64,000 nt of DNA from Neoakkermansia glycaniphila (GCF_001683795.1 NZ_LIGX01000001.1:1-64000), one strand, 5' to 3'; shown: positions 45,327 through 55,834, numbered from the stretch's first letter. Numbers and translations: made by a program. The notes: generated by a model not told the origin, from the sequence alone.

Positions 45327-48300
45327 ATGATCGAATTCTTCATCCGCCGCCCCATCGTCGCCATCTGCATCTCGATCATGATCGTCATGCTCGGCACCAT
45401 CTCCATCCTCCGGCTGCCGATCGCGCAATATCCTGACATCGTCCCCCCGGAAATCCAGATCTCGACCAGCTATCCCGGAGCCGACTGCAACACCGTGGTG
45501 GACTCCGTCGCCACACCCATCGAGCAAGTCATGTCCGGCGTGGACGGCATGGAATACATGACCTCCACCAGCACCAACACCGGGGGCATGAACCTCAGCG
45601 TCCTCTTCGACGTAGGCACGGAACCCACCACCGACCAGCTCCTGAGCTACCTCCGCTATGCAGAAGCCAACTCCCAGCTGCCCGCCGAAGTGAACGCCAT
45701 GGGCATCACCATCCGCAAAGTCAGCGGACCGCCCATGCTCCTGTACAGCCTCACCTCGCCCACCGGAAAATACGATGACCTCTGGATGGCGAACTACGCC
45801 TACATCAACCTCGTGAACCGCCTGCTGCGCGTACCGGGCGTAGGAAACGTGCAGGTCTTCGGCGCAGGGCAGTACGCCATGCGCGTATGGCTCGACCCCG
45901 ACAAACTGGCAGCCCTCCGGATCACCATCCCGCAGGTTCTCTCCGCCATCCGGGCGCAGAACACCGTGAACCCCATCGGCCAGATCGGCGGAGAACCCTC
46001 CGTCGAAGGCCAGAAATTCACCTACACCGTCATTGCCCGCGGCCGCCTGAAAACGCAGGAAGACTTCTCCCGCATCATCGTGCGGGCGGATGGCGATGCC
46101 ATCGTCCGCCTCTCGGATGTGGGCCGCGTGGAACTCGGCGCCGAAACCTACAACATCAAAGGCCAGTACAACGGAAAACCCTGCGCCGCCCTCGCCATCT
46201 ACCAGTCTCCCGGCTCGAACGCCTTGCAAACCGTCGAAGGCGTCCAGAAAACCCTCGCCGAATTCAAACTTGCGCCGGGCCTTGAACTCACCGAAGCCCT
46301 GAACACCACCACCGCCGTCAAACTCGGCATTCAGGAAATCGTCACCACCCTGCTCTCGGCTCTCGGCCTCGTCATCCTCGTCGTCTTCGTCTTCCTCAAA
46401 GGCTGGCGGGCCACCCTCATCCCGCTGGCGGCCATCCCCGTCTCCATCGTCGGCACCTTCGCCCTCCTCCCCGTCTTCGGGCTCGACATCAACACCATCT
46501 GCCTCATGGGCCTCGTGCTGGCCATCGGCCTCGTCGTGGATGATGCCATCGTCGTCGTCGAAGCCGTGCAAACCCACATCGACAAAGGCGAACCGCCCGC
46601 ACAGGCCACCCGCGCCGCCATGAAGGAAGTCGCTGGCCCCGTCGTCGCCACCGCCCTCGTCCTCTCCGCCGTCTTCCTGCCCAGCATGCTCCTGCCGGGC
46701 ATCACGGGCCTCCTCTTCAAGCAATTCGCCGTCACCATCGGCGTATCCATCGTCATCTCCGCCTTCAATGCGCTCAGCCTCAGCCCTGCCCTGTGCGCCC
46801 TCCTGCTCCGCCCCAAACAGGAGCGCCGCGAAAACATCCTCACCAAGGCAGGGAATGCCTTCGAAGCCGGATTCACGAAAGTGCGGGCAGGATACGTGCG
46901 AGGCTCCGGCTTCCTCATCCGCAAGGCCGCCATCACCGGGCTCGCCCTGCTGCTCATCACCGTCGGCATCATCCCGCTCGGCAAGGCCGTACCGGGCGGC
47001 TTCCTCCCCGACGAAGACGAAGGCTACTTCTACGGCACCGTACAACTCCCGTACCAGACGGCTCTCGGCGTCACCCTCGACACCTGCCGCCAGGTCGAAC
47101 AACTCGTCTCCGCCATGCCCGAAGTCGCCGGAATCACCACCGTGGCAGGGTTCAACATGATGACCGGCGTCCAAAGCGCCAACAACTGCTTCTTCTTCGT
47201 CAACCTCAAACCGTGGGCCGAACGGCAGGGCCCCGGCCAAAAAGCGGGAGAACTCAGCGCCAAACTCCGCATGGAAATGCGCACGCGCATCCCCGGAGGC
47301 ATCGGATTCTCCATGACTCCGCCACCCATCCCCGGCGTCGGGGCATCGTCCGACATCACCTTCCTCCTCGAAGACCGGGAAAACCGCGGCAACGCCTACC
47401 TTGCCAAACAAACGCAGGCATTCATCGAAGAACTCAAAAAATCCCCGGAAATCCTCGCCGTCGAAAACTTCATGGCGCCTTCCACTCCCCAGTACTACCT
47501 TGAACTGGATCAAGAAAAAGCCCTCCTTCAAGGGGTGGACATCGCCGAAGCCAACCAGACACTACAGGCATTCATGGGAAGCCTCTTCGTCAACTACTAC
47601 AACAACTTCGGCTTCCAGTGGCAGGTCTACATCCAGGCCGACGCCGACGCCCGCAAAAACATCGAAGGCATCAAAAAACTCTACCTCAGCGGCAGAAACG
47701 GCGTACAGGTACCACTCGAATCCCTCGTCACCTCGAAAAGCATCGAAGGCCCGCAATTCATGATCCGGCAAAACATGTACAACGCCTCCATGCTCGACAT
47801 CGTCGCCCGCCCCGGATACTCCACCCAGCAGGTCATGAGCGCCGTCGAACGCATCTTCGACCGCACCATGCCCACCGGCATGGGCTACTCCTACTCCGGC
47901 ATGAGCTATCAGGAACAGAAAGCCGCACAGGGAATCGGCATCGGCACAATCTTCGCCATCTCCGCCTTCTTCATCTACCTCGTCCTCGCCTCCCTGTATG
48001 AAAGCTGGAGAATGCCCATCGCCATCCTCCTCTCCGTACCCGTCGCCGTCATCGGCGCGCTGGGAGCCTTGTACATCTACGGGCTGGACCTCAACATCTA
48101 CGCGGAAATCGGCCTCATCATGCTCATCGCCCTTGCCGCCAAAAACGCCATCCTCATCGTCAAATTCGGCATCGACCGGCTCGAAGAAGGCATGGACCTG
48201 AAAAAAGCCGCCCTCATGGCCGCACAGGTACGCTTCCGCCCCATCATCATGACCAGCTTCGCCTTCATCCTCGGTTGCGTCCCCCTCGCCATGGCCTCGG

Positions 48301-48482
48301 GAGCAGGAGCCAACGCCCGCGAAGTCATCGGCATCGCCGTCATCGGAGGCATGCTTGCCGCCGTCTTCATCGGCCTCTTCTTCCTGCCGTATGCCTTCTA
48401 CATCATCACACGCATCAAAAAATCCCCCCGGCAGGAACCTCAGGAAGCAGCCGCCTCCACGCCACCCGGCGCCGCCCGATAG
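45327..48482 (+). CDS. RND multidrug efflux pump (AcrB, HAE1 family)
   Basis: A 1051-residue inner-membrane drug/proton antiporter. It opens with FFIRRPIVAICISIMIVMLG and has PDIVPPEIQISTSYPGA. The proton-relay Asp pair is in TM4 (GLVVDDAIVVVEAVQ), and the TM10-12 half has LIMLIALAAKNAILIVKF and SFAFILGCVPL, all typical of AcrB-type rather than metal pumps. Likely substrates are bile salts, dyes and drugs, as inferred from the family. A terminator follows at 48510. Confidence 0.95.
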   Translation: MIEFFIRRPIVAICISIMIVMLGTISILRLPIAQYPDIVPPEIQISTSYPGADCNTVVDSVATPIEQVMSGVDGMEYMTSTSTNTGGMNLSVLFDVGTEPTTDQLLSYLRYAEANSQLPAEVNAMGITIRKVSGPPMLLYSLTSPTGKYDDLWMANYAYINLVNRLLRVPGVGNVQVFGAGQYAMRVWLDPDKLAALRITIPQVLSAIRAQNTVNPIGQIGGEPSVEGQKFTYTVIARGRLKTQEDFSRIIVRADGDAIVRLSDVGRVELGAETYNIKGQYNGKPCAALAIYQSPGSNALQTVEGVQKTLAEFKLAPGLELTEALNTTTAVKLGIQEIVTTLLSALGLVILVVFVFLKGWRATLIPLAAIPVSIVGTFALLPVFGLDINTICLMGLVLAIGLVVDDAIVVVEAVQTHIDKGEPPAQATRAAMKEVAGPVVATALVLSAVFLPSMLLPGITGLLFKQFAVTIGVSIVISAFNALSLSPALCALLLRPKQERRENILTKAGNAFEAGFTKVRAGYVRGSGFLIRKAAITGLALLLITVGIIPLGKAVPGGFLPDEDEGYFYGTVQLPYQTALGVTLDTCRQVEQLVSAMPEVAGITTVAGFNMMTGVQSANNCFFFVNLKPWAERQGPGQKAGELSAKLRMEMRTRIPGGIGFSMTPPPIPGVGASSDITFLLEDRENRGNAYLAKQTQAFIEELKKSPEILAVENFMAPSTPQYYLELDQEKALLQGVDIAEANQTLQAFMGSLFVNYYNNFGFQWQVYIQADADARKNIEGIKKLYLSGRNGVQVPLESLVTSKSIEGPQFMIRQNMYNASMLDIVARPGYSTQQVMSAVERIFDRTMPTGMGYSYSGMSYQEQKAAQGIGIGTIFAISAFFIYLVLASLYESWRMPIAILLSVPVAVIGALGALYIYGLDLNIYAEIGLIMLIALAAKNAILIVKFGIDRLEEGMDLKKAALMAAQVRFRPIIMTSFAFILGCVPLAMASGAGANAREVIGIAVIGGMLAAVFIGLFFLPYAFYIITRIKKSPRQEPQEAAASTPPGAAR

Positions 48483-48509
48483 CCGGACACACGCATACCG
48501 TCTCCTTCA

Positions 48510-48545
48510 TACAGTCCCTTCGCTCGTGGCGGGACTGTATTTCTT
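48510..48545 (+). terminator. Intrinsic terminator of the AcrAB-type operon
   Basis: TACAGTCCC (48510-48518) pairs with GGGACTGTA (48531-48539), followed by TTTCTTT. Confidence 0.75.
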
Positions 48546-48892
48546 TACCTGACTATTCCATTCCCTCCAGAGAATGGGCATACGCAACAAAACCGGGTTC
48601 ATCAGGATAAACCGCACCGCGGACTTTGCCATGCCGGAACACGAAAACAGACAACAACAATCATTCAACACACTCTTTTTCAGCATGAAAGTCAAATTTT
48701 ACCATGCTAGACGTGAAAACTTGCTTTTCGCCTCCTTCCTTTCTACAATCGAACGACATATGGAATTCATCGCCAAAATGCGCCCCATGAACTTCCTCTC
48801 CTGCAATCGCCGGCATTCATCCGCTCTACCCGGAAAACACCGCCTCCCGGTCTCAGCCCATGGTCCGGCCATCCACTCGAACAATCATACCT
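48546..48892. other. Intergenic region with no recognised gene
   Basis: About 350 bp before the fucosyltransferase fusion gene. Small open frames on both strands lack family features. No strong promoter was identified. Confidence 0.4.
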
Positions 48893-51166
48893 ATGAAAAC
48901 AAACCTCATCAAACGCGTCGCCTTCGCCGACTTCTGGCAGGGCTTCGATCCCCATGACAACCTGTTCCAACACCTCTTGCACGAACGGTTCAACATCGCC
49001 GTCGTCAACGACATGGCACAGGCCGACTTCCTCATCTACTCCGTCTTCGGCAACAAACACAGAAACTTCCCCGGCCCACGCCTCTTCTACACCGCCGAAT
49101 CCGTCATGCCCCGGTGGAACGAATGCGACGGAGCCATCACCTTCCTCCGAGACGATGCCCCGCTCCCCGGCCCACATCTTCGCCTGCCCAACTGGGTCGT
49201 CAACTACGACATCTTTCACGCCCGCACCGTCGAACGGCAATCCCTCCAACCCGACGACATCCTGCAACGCCACACGAAATTCTGCAACTTCATCTATTCC
49301 AACCCTCATGCACAGGAACGCATCTGCTTCTTCAAGCATCTCTCCCGCTACAAACGCATCGACAGCGCAGGCAAAGTCCTCAACAACACGGGAACCCTCA
49401 TCGGCAATGCCTTCGACTTCACCAAACACTACAAATTTTCCATCGCTTTCGAAAACGTCGCTTCACGAGGATACGTCACCGAAAAAATCATGCGTGCATT
49501 CTCCTCGGGAAGCCTCCCCATCTACTGGGGAGATCCAGACATTGCCTTGGATATCAACCCACGCCGCTTCATCCATGCAAGAGACTTCGGCAGCCCCGAA
49601 GAACTGTCCGATTACATCGCCGAAGTCGACCGGGACGACCGGCTCTACCTCTCCTACTTCCGCGAACCACTCTTCCTCCCCGGCCAACACGACTTCGATG
49701 CCTACCTCAACGCACTCGAAACCTTCATCAGGCAGACTCTGGATCAAGGAATCGTACGCCATCAGCACCCGCAACACGACAACCGCCAGCCTTCTGCACA
49801 CGGCTACCCCGCCATGCCCTCCTTCGACGACGGCAAACCGTGGAAACGCCTCCCCGCAGAACAAAAACCGCACACTCCTGCCCACCCTGAAGAACGCCTT
49901 GTCGACTGCATCCACCCTCAATGGCGGGACACGCTCAAAATACTCCACGGCAAAGCCGAACGCCTGTCTCCTCCCCACGATACGGCCGATGTATTCGACA
50001 TCAAGGACGACTCCTTCAGCCTAAAATGGAACCGCTGGGGCACGGAACGCTTCGTCAAATCCGGAACAGCCTACCGCCTGCAGCCCGAACAAAAACAGGC
50101 AACCCCCGCTCACCCGAAGGAACCGGATAACCGCATCGCACGAATCAACGCCCCATCCCGGCCTCCGCTCGTCTATCTCTTCGGTACGCCGTACCACTCC
50201 AACCTCGGCGACCAGGCACAAACGGAATGCATCCTGCACCTGCTACGCGACAACCTGCCGGCACACGGCGTCATCCTCTCCACCCTCCGCAACTCCACGC
50301 CCGGCCTCCTTGCCGCCATACGAAGGAAAATCCGCCCGGAAGACCTCTTACTCTGCCACAGCGGCTACCACATGACCGACCTCTACAACGAACAAAGCAT
50401 CTACCTGAAACTCGCCGAACTCTTCCCGGATCATCCGCTCCGCATCCTCCCCCAGACCATTTACTACAAAAACCCACGCGTCGCGGATAAGACTGCCGCC
50501 ATCCTCAACAACCACCCGGACTGCACCCTGTTCTGCCGCGATGAACACTCCTTCCGCACCGCACAACACCTCTTCCACCGCTGCAGGCTCCTCCTCTATC
50601 CCGACCTCGTCACCGCCATGATCGGCAGAACGGAACTTCCTCCCCACGCCAGAAAAGGCGTACTCTTCTGCATGAGAAACGACAAGGAAACCAAGCATCC
50701 AGCCGACCGCATCCTCTCCATACGGAGGGAAATCGATCGTATATCCACCACGTCCGCCACCGACACCACCATCAACCATACGGGCAGCTACACCATCGCC
50801 CACAGAACGGAACTCCTTCATGAAACCATCAGCCGATTCTCGCATTACCAAACCGTCGTCACCGATCGATACCACGGCATCATCTTCTCCCTGATCGCCA
50901 ACACCCCCGTCATCGTCCTTCCCTCCCGCGACCACAAACTGACCTCGGGCCTCCAATGGTTCCCTGCCCCCTTCCGCCAACACATCCACCTCGCCGAAAC
51001 GCCGGATCAAATCCCCGCCCTGATCCGGACAATCCTCCGGCAAGGCCCCCTGCCGCCCCTGCCGGATTATTTTGCCACCCGCTATCACGACCATTTCATG
51101 GAATACCTCACACCAACCGCTCCAAACCATATCCGGAAACAACCACATATGCATGAGAACTCATAA
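48893..51166 (+). CDS. GT10 fucosyltransferase fused to a polysaccharide pyruvyltransferase domain
   Basis: A 757-residue two-domain protein without signal peptide. Residues about 1-310 are a GT10 alpha-1,3-fucosyltransferase: the hallmark KFSIAFENVASRGYVTEK lies near 183-200, followed by GSLPIYWGDPDI. Residues about 310-425 form a linker with an HPQWRDTLKILHGKAERL segment. Residues about 426-757 are a polysaccharide pyruvyltransferase-type domain, starting YLFGTPYHSNLGDQAQTECI and ending with the conserved VVTDRYHGIIFSLIANTPVIVL. Fucosylation and pyruvyl-type modification of a cell-surface glycan is inferred; the second domain's donor is not certain. No other glycan genes adjoin it. Confidence 0.88.
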   Translation: MKTNLIKRVAFADFWQGFDPHDNLFQHLLHERFNIAVVNDMAQADFLIYSVFGNKHRNFPGPRLFYTAESVMPRWNECDGAITFLRDDAPLPGPHLRLPNWVVNYDIFHARTVERQSLQPDDILQRHTKFCNFIYSNPHAQERICFFKHLSRYKRIDSAGKVLNNTGTLIGNAFDFTKHYKFSIAFENVASRGYVTEKIMRAFSSGSLPIYWGDPDIALDINPRRFIHARDFGSPEELSDYIAEVDRDDRLYLSYFREPLFLPGQHDFDAYLNALETFIRQTLDQGIVRHQHPQHDNRQPSAHGYPAMPSFDDGKPWKRLPAEQKPHTPAHPEERLVDCIHPQWRDTLKILHGKAERLSPPHDTADVFDIKDDSFSLKWNRWGTERFVKSGTAYRLQPEQKQATPAHPKEPDNRIARINAPSRPPLVYLFGTPYHSNLGDQAQTECILHLLRDNLPAHGVILSTLRNSTPGLLAAIRRKIRPEDLLLCHSGYHMTDLYNEQSIYLKLAELFPDHPLRILPQTIYYKNPRVADKTAAILNNHPDCTLFCRDEHSFRTAQHLFHRCRLLLYPDLVTAMIGRTELPPHARKGVLFCMRNDKETKHPADRILSIRREIDRISTTSATDTTINHTGSYTIAHRTELLHETISRFSHYQTVVTDRYHGIIFSLIANTPVIVLPSRDHKLTSGLQWFPAPFRQHIHLAETPDQIPALIRTILRQGPLPPLPDYFATRYHDHFMEYLTPTAPNHIRKQPHMHENS

Positions 51167-51251
51167 AAATCTTGCGACCCTCCACAGGACAAAGTAAAAA
51201 TAAAACTGCCCGTTATCTCTATCTCCCCCCACTCCGCCGAAACACGCCAAG

Positions 51252-51977
51252 ATGAAAAAACTCGCTGCCAGCTGCCTGATGCTGGGTATTTTATCTCCCG
51301 TCCACGCCCGGCAAAAAGCCACAAACAACCCGCCGTCACTAACCGTTGCGCTGACATTGGAACCATCTACGGAAAGCCCGGTCTTCTATGTACAATGCGA
51401 CAAAACAGGAACAGCCAGACAACAAAAACAGGCTAAAAACAAGGAACTCGCATCACCATACACCTGCTCCTTCCGTCTGAAATCGACAGGAACGCACATA
51501 CTCTCGATTTCCCAGCTTTGCGAGGCCTCCCTGCCGATCGCCATTGCGGGTGCCAACTATTATCAAAAGGTCGAAATCAAACCGGAAGCCAATCGTGTGG
51601 AAGCCTACCTGATGCAGGCAACCGTCGAACTCGTCTGGAATCAGGATGAAGCTTTCCCCTATTTCTTTCCCGGAAACAGCAATGTCATTGTCGGCAAACT
51701 GGAAAGCATCCCAGCGCCGCCAGACAACATATTCTTATCCGACGAAAATTTGAATACCCCCACGGTCATCCCTCAGTCAACCAGTCCGTGCATCGCCATG
51801 AAGCACCCGGAAAAGAACAACACCTACACGGCCGTGACTGAATACCTGCAGCCGAATGACTACATTCTGACGATCTATGAAAGAATCCCCGTCGGAAATC
51901 GTCAGATCGAACTGATCCGCACCCAAAAGGCGATTCGTCTGGAAAAAGGCAAAACACATTACAGCATCGTCCTTTAA
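51252..51977 (+). CDS. Exported protein of unknown function
   Basis: A 241-residue protein with signal peptide (MKKLAASCLMLGILSPVHA) and no recognised domain. The middle is predicted beta-rich, with a segment TAVTEYLQPNDYILTIYERIPVGNRQIELIR near the end. It is the first of three exported unknowns on one strand (51252-54092) and may be part of a lineage-specific envelope system. Confidence 0.7.
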   Translation: MKKLAASCLMLGILSPVHARQKATNNPPSLTVALTLEPSTESPVFYVQCDKTGTARQQKQAKNKELASPYTCSFRLKSTGTHILSISQLCEASLPIAIAGANYYQKVEIKPEANRVEAYLMQATVELVWNQDEAFPYFFPGNSNVIVGKLESIPAPPDNIFLSDENLNTPTVIPQSTSPCIAMKHPEKNNTYTAVTEYLQPNDYILTIYERIPVGNRQIELIRTQKAIRLEKGKTHYSIVL

Positions 51978-52068
51978 CTGCGGCACCAGACAAAAACAAC
52001 ACTCGCCGACCATATCCAAACACCCGGTGCGCCGCTTCGTTTCATCATCAATCAACCCATCACCCGAT

Positions 52069-53274
52069 ATGCAACCGACCATCATACGCCTGCTCCTCCT
52101 CTGCGGCCTGCTCTCCGCCACGGCACAGCCCGCCGCCAGCCAAAACACGCCCGCCCCGGAAAACCGAACTCCGGTAGAAGCCAACGCCTCTGACATGGAG
52201 CCGAAAGACTGGGATTTATTCTATGGCAGGAAACCCGGAATTCCCGACATCCGCCATTGGTTATCGGCTGAAATCATCTCCTTCCAGCCGAATGGCGACA
52301 CTCCCGTCCTCACTTGCAGATACACCAACCACTCCCGCTATGACCTCACCATACTTGGAGGCGAAGATCTGGAGCGGCTCGCTGCACAGGAATGGAAAGA
52401 AGCCTTGGCGCGCCCCAATGGAGGGGTGGGTCCCAACGTACTTTTCTCTTCCGACTTCGGCAACGACTCCTTTTGGAAAGATGGAACCAGATATTCCCTC
52501 GACGAAGATCTGCCCACCATGAAGCTGCCAGCGCATACCGACACGATCGTCATCCGCAAACTGAGGAAAGGCCATTACTCCGATGATGAAGTCCACGAAA
52601 TCACGACCGAAGCCAAAACAAACGGACAAGGCCAGGTCTCGGCATGGTGGCCTCTGTATGGTGATTTTGTGAACCAGGGGGAAATCTACCCGGCTGCCGC
52701 CTTTCTGACGGAAACGATTCACCGCATCGCGCTCCCATCGGGCAAGATCATCCTGCCGCTTCAAAACTCTCTACCGATCCCTCTCCCGCCGGAATACCGT
52801 CGCCCTTTGCCCTGCCCGCCCGGCATTTTCCTCGACCCGCTTCCCGTAGAAACATGGAAGAAAGAAACATCCAACATGGGCGGCTACAACACGAAAGATA
52901 CGGAGAATTTCCTGTTTCTCGCGCCGGTCAACCTTCTGCTACTGGCAACGGACAAGGAATCGGCCGACCGCTGCGCCCGCAGTATGGAAATATGGTTGGA
53001 AAACGAAGACATGCAGGATAAAATCAAATCTTTCCGAACTGATCTTCAAGAGGATGAATACGATGGACACGGTTTTCTTCCCTACCTGCAAAAACGTTGG
53101 GAGGCCATGCAGCAACAGAAAAAAGCAGTCATCGACGAGCTCCGGAAAAAAGGCTTCTACGGATCGAACAGACTCCGGCAAATTGCGGAACGCATGGAAA
53201 CCGTCGATGAACCCTTCGTCGAAGCCCTCAAACAAAAAAACGGGCATCCCACCGCACCTGCTGCACACCCATGA
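52069..53274 (+). CDS. Exported protein of unknown function
   Basis: A 401-residue protein. ATG 52069, fourteen codons into the open frame, gives a clean signal peptide (MQPTIIRLLLLCGLLSATAQ). No domain is recognised. The C-terminal 100 residues are helical and charged (WLENEDMQDKIKSFRTD, then MQQQKKAVIDELRKK). Its stop codon overlaps the start of the next gene (ATGA), so the two are translationally coupled. Confidence 0.7.
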   Translation: MQPTIIRLLLLCGLLSATAQPAASQNTPAPENRTPVEANASDMEPKDWDLFYGRKPGIPDIRHWLSAEIISFQPNGDTPVLTCRYTNHSRYDLTILGGEDLERLAAQEWKEALARPNGGVGPNVLFSSDFGNDSFWKDGTRYSLDEDLPTMKLPAHTDTIVIRKLRKGHYSDDEVHEITTEAKTNGQGQVSAWWPLYGDFVNQGEIYPAAAFLTETIHRIALPSGKIILPLQNSLPIPLPPEYRRPLPCPPGIFLDPLPVETWKKETSNMGGYNTKDTENFLFLAPVNLLLLATDKESADRCARSMEIWLENEDMQDKIKSFRTDLQEDEYDGHGFLPYLQKRWEAMQQQKKAVIDELRKKGFYGSNRLRQIAERMETVDEPFVEALKQKNGHPTAPAAHP

Positions 53275-54092
53275 AATTCCTTCCTCTTCTTCTCGCACTC
53301 GCCTGCTTCGCCCATGCCAAACAACCGGAACTCTCTTTAGCGCGTCTTGACGGCATCGAATTCAAAGCCAGGGAACTCCCGCAGAGCCACATCAACATCA
53401 TCGACATCTCCAGCAAAGAAATGGCGAACAAAACAGGGCTGGACCTCTTCCCTGCCTTCTACGCCGCCTTCACCATCCTGCCGATGCACCCTTTCAAGCC
53501 AACCGAATTGCGGCTGGATGGTCAACCCTTCTTCACCTACCAGCGGTTTGAAGAACCCCGCGACGGCGACAGCAGCCTGCAAGACTCGGGGCACCATATC
53601 CAAATCTTCCTCAAACAAGGAATCATCGAAATACTCTTCCACAAAATCGAATATCCGAGCAACAGCGGCACTTATGCCTTGAGAGACATCTCCTTCATCC
53701 CTCATATCTTCCGGGTTGCCGACGCCAAGGAAATGTCCGCCTTTCGCCAACTCTTCCTTGCCGAGAAAGAAATCGTCGCCCTTGTCATCGACTGCAACGA
53801 AGCCGCCCTTCCTCTCCTCCACTCCATGAAGAAGCTGGCGCAGCAATGCCCCGGCACGCACTTCGTCATGCCGACGGAAGCCGGAGAAAGAATCTACACC
53901 ACACCCGGCGACTCCCTCCCTACCCTCGACCGCCGCATCAGGGAAATGGGCATCTCCACCTTGCAGGAACTCCACACATACAATCGCCTGATGAGCGAAA
54001 AAGAAGCCAAGGCATACGGAGGCGATATCTCCAGCGGCCGGAAAAAAATGAAACAACGGTATTTGGATGCCAGAGAACAACTCCAACCATAG
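53271..54092 (+). CDS. Exported protein of unknown function
   Basis: A 273-residue protein with signal peptide (MKFLPLLLALACFAHA). It overlaps the previous gene by 4 bp. The body looks mixed alpha/beta, ending in a basic helix (KKMKQRYLDAREQLQ). No family is recognised. Confidence 0.7.
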   Translation: MKFLPLLLALACFAHAKQPELSLARLDGIEFKARELPQSHINIIDISSKEMANKTGLDLFPAFYAAFTILPMHPFKPTELRLDGQPFFTYQRFEEPRDGDSSLQDSGHHIQIFLKQGIIEILFHKIEYPSNSGTYALRDISFIPHIFRVADAKEMSAFRQLFLAEKEIVALVIDCNEAALPLLHSMKKLAQQCPGTHFVMPTEAGERIYTTPGDSLPTLDRRIREMGISTLQELHTYNRLMSEKEAKAYGGDISSGRKKMKQRYLDAREQLQP

Positions 54093-54224
54093 CACAGATG
54101 CCGGAAACTTGCCCCATCATCATCACCGGAATACCGATCAAGCATCCTGTTTGAAAGAATTCCCTGCAGACTGCGTATAATTGATACCGTATCTGCATGC
54201 AGCAGTACAGCCATCCTTGCCGCC

Positions 54225-55811
54225 ATGTTCAAGAAATCCACATTCCTTCTCGCATCTCTCGCCTGTTTGTCCGGCTCGCTCCATGCAAACGAAAACGGCG
54301 GACCTTCATACAACATCATTCCCGAACCCGTCCGCATCGAGCAGAAACAGGGGATGACCCAGAATCTCCGCTTCGACATCAAAAATGCCAAGCTCGATCC
54401 ATCCCTCGGCGCAGAAGGCTATGCCCTCGACATCACGCCGCAAGGCATCAGCATCCGCTACGCCGACAAACGCGGCCTTGAAAACGCCAAAATCACCATT
54501 CTGCAACTCGAAGACCAGCTCGGCGCATCGCCGGCCGGCATCCCCTGCGGCACCATCACGGACAAGCCCGCCTACGCATGGCGCGGCATGATGTGCGACG
54601 TCGCCCGCTCCTTCATGCCTCTGGAGGATCTCAAAAAGTTCGTGGATGTCATGCACTTCTACAAATTCAATGTCCTTCACCTCCACCTCACGGACGATCA
54701 GGGCTGGCGCTTCCCTGTGCCGGGATACGACCGCCTGAAGACAGTGGCATCCACGCGCGGCCCCGGCGATGGCGGCGGCCCCGGCTGGATGCCCGCCTCC
54801 AGCGGCATGTACACGGCACAGGAGCTGAAAGACCTCGTCGCGTACTGCAAGGCAAGGGGCATCGACGTCGTGCCCGAGATCGACGTACCGGGCCACAACC
54901 AGGCTCTTTGCGAAGCCTACCCCGAATTATTCTGCCAGAATCCCTCCGCGGACAAGGTGGAAGCATTCAAGCAGACGCAAGCCTACACAAGCAAAAACGA
55001 CGCCCAGAAACAGGAACTGCTGACCGCTCCCCAGGATGTCAAAACCCGGCGTTCCGGCGGCGTCAGCTACCATCTGCTGTGCCCGCAAAGCAAGGAAATG
55101 TGGAAGTTCTACGAAGCCGCAGTCAAACAGCTGGCCGACATTTTCCCCGGCAAGATCATCCATCTCGGCGGCGACGAAGCCCCGGCAGAACGCTGGGAAC
55201 TCTGCGCAGCCTGCACCGAAGCACGCAAGGCCAAGGGACAGAAAAATACGAACGAAGAAATGCGCGGGTTCTTCAAGGATATGACCTCCCTCCTCGCCAA
55301 ATACGGCAAGGAAGCCCAGTTCTGGTTCGAGCTGGAAGACGATTTCTACCAGAAAGGGCAGACCGTCTACACATGGCGCCTGGGCAAAACGCCCGCCACG
55401 GTGAATGCCACGAAAAAGGCCGGCCTCAAGTTGGTACTGACCCCGGGCGAACACTGCTATCTGGACTACCCGCAGCTTCCCGGCCACAGCAACCGCGGAT
55501 GGATGCCCATGGTCACTCTTGAAAAATGCTACCAGCTCGACCCCACGCAGGGCAAACCCGCCGACCAGGTGGATCACATCGTCGGCGTGCACTGCACGCT
55601 GTGGGCAGAACAGCTTCCCACGCTGGAACACACGCTGTACCGGGCCTACCCGCGCGCCATGGCAGTAGCGGAAAAGGGATGGAGCCCGAAATCCGCATGG
55701 AGCTGGGAGCGATTCCAGCAAAAGATGGAAGCCCACAAAAAGCCCTTTGAAAAACGCTTCGGCTACACGCTCGAACGCACCATGGACAACGAGCCCGCCG
55801 TCAAACCCTGA
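54225..55811 (+). CDS. Exported beta-N-acetylhexosaminidase (GH20)
   Basis: A 528-residue glycosidase that removes terminal beta-linked GlcNAc or GalNAc, as in mucin and N-glycans. Signal peptide about 1-24 (SGSLHAN), a small N-terminal GH20b domain, then the catalytic barrel beginning at YAWRGMMCDVARSFMP. The catalytic pair Asp317-Glu318 is in IIHLGGDEAPAERW. C-terminal motifs include YTWRLGK and VHCTLWAEQLPT. The enzyme uses substrate-assisted catalysis. It is followed by a good terminator. Confidence 0.95.
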   Translation: MFKKSTFLLASLACLSGSLHANENGGPSYNIIPEPVRIEQKQGMTQNLRFDIKNAKLDPSLGAEGYALDITPQGISIRYADKRGLENAKITILQLEDQLGASPAGIPCGTITDKPAYAWRGMMCDVARSFMPLEDLKKFVDVMHFYKFNVLHLHLTDDQGWRFPVPGYDRLKTVASTRGPGDGGGPGWMPASSGMYTAQELKDLVAYCKARGIDVVPEIDVPGHNQALCEAYPELFCQNPSADKVEAFKQTQAYTSKNDAQKQELLTAPQDVKTRRSGGVSYHLLCPQSKEMWKFYEAAVKQLADIFPGKIIHLGGDEAPAERWELCAACTEARKAKGQKNTNEEMRGFFKDMTSLLAKYGKEAQFWFELEDDFYQKGQTVYTWRLGKTPATVNATKKAGLKLVLTPGEHCYLDYPQLPGHSNRGWMPMVTLEKCYQLDPTQGKPADQVDHIVGVHCTLWAEQLPTLEHTLYRAYPRAMAVAEKGWSPKSAWSWERFQQKMEAHKKPFEKRFGYTLERTMDNEPAVKP

Positions 55812-55834
55812 CGCGGCTACATACCCTTTATCCG

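Noticed and set aside
44166-47531. A 1121-codon open frame on the minus strand opposite the AcrAB-type genes
   Set aside because: It mirrors two strongly supported plus-strand genes. The predicted protein is a Gly/Asp/Val-rich composition artefact of GC-rich third positions, without any domain.
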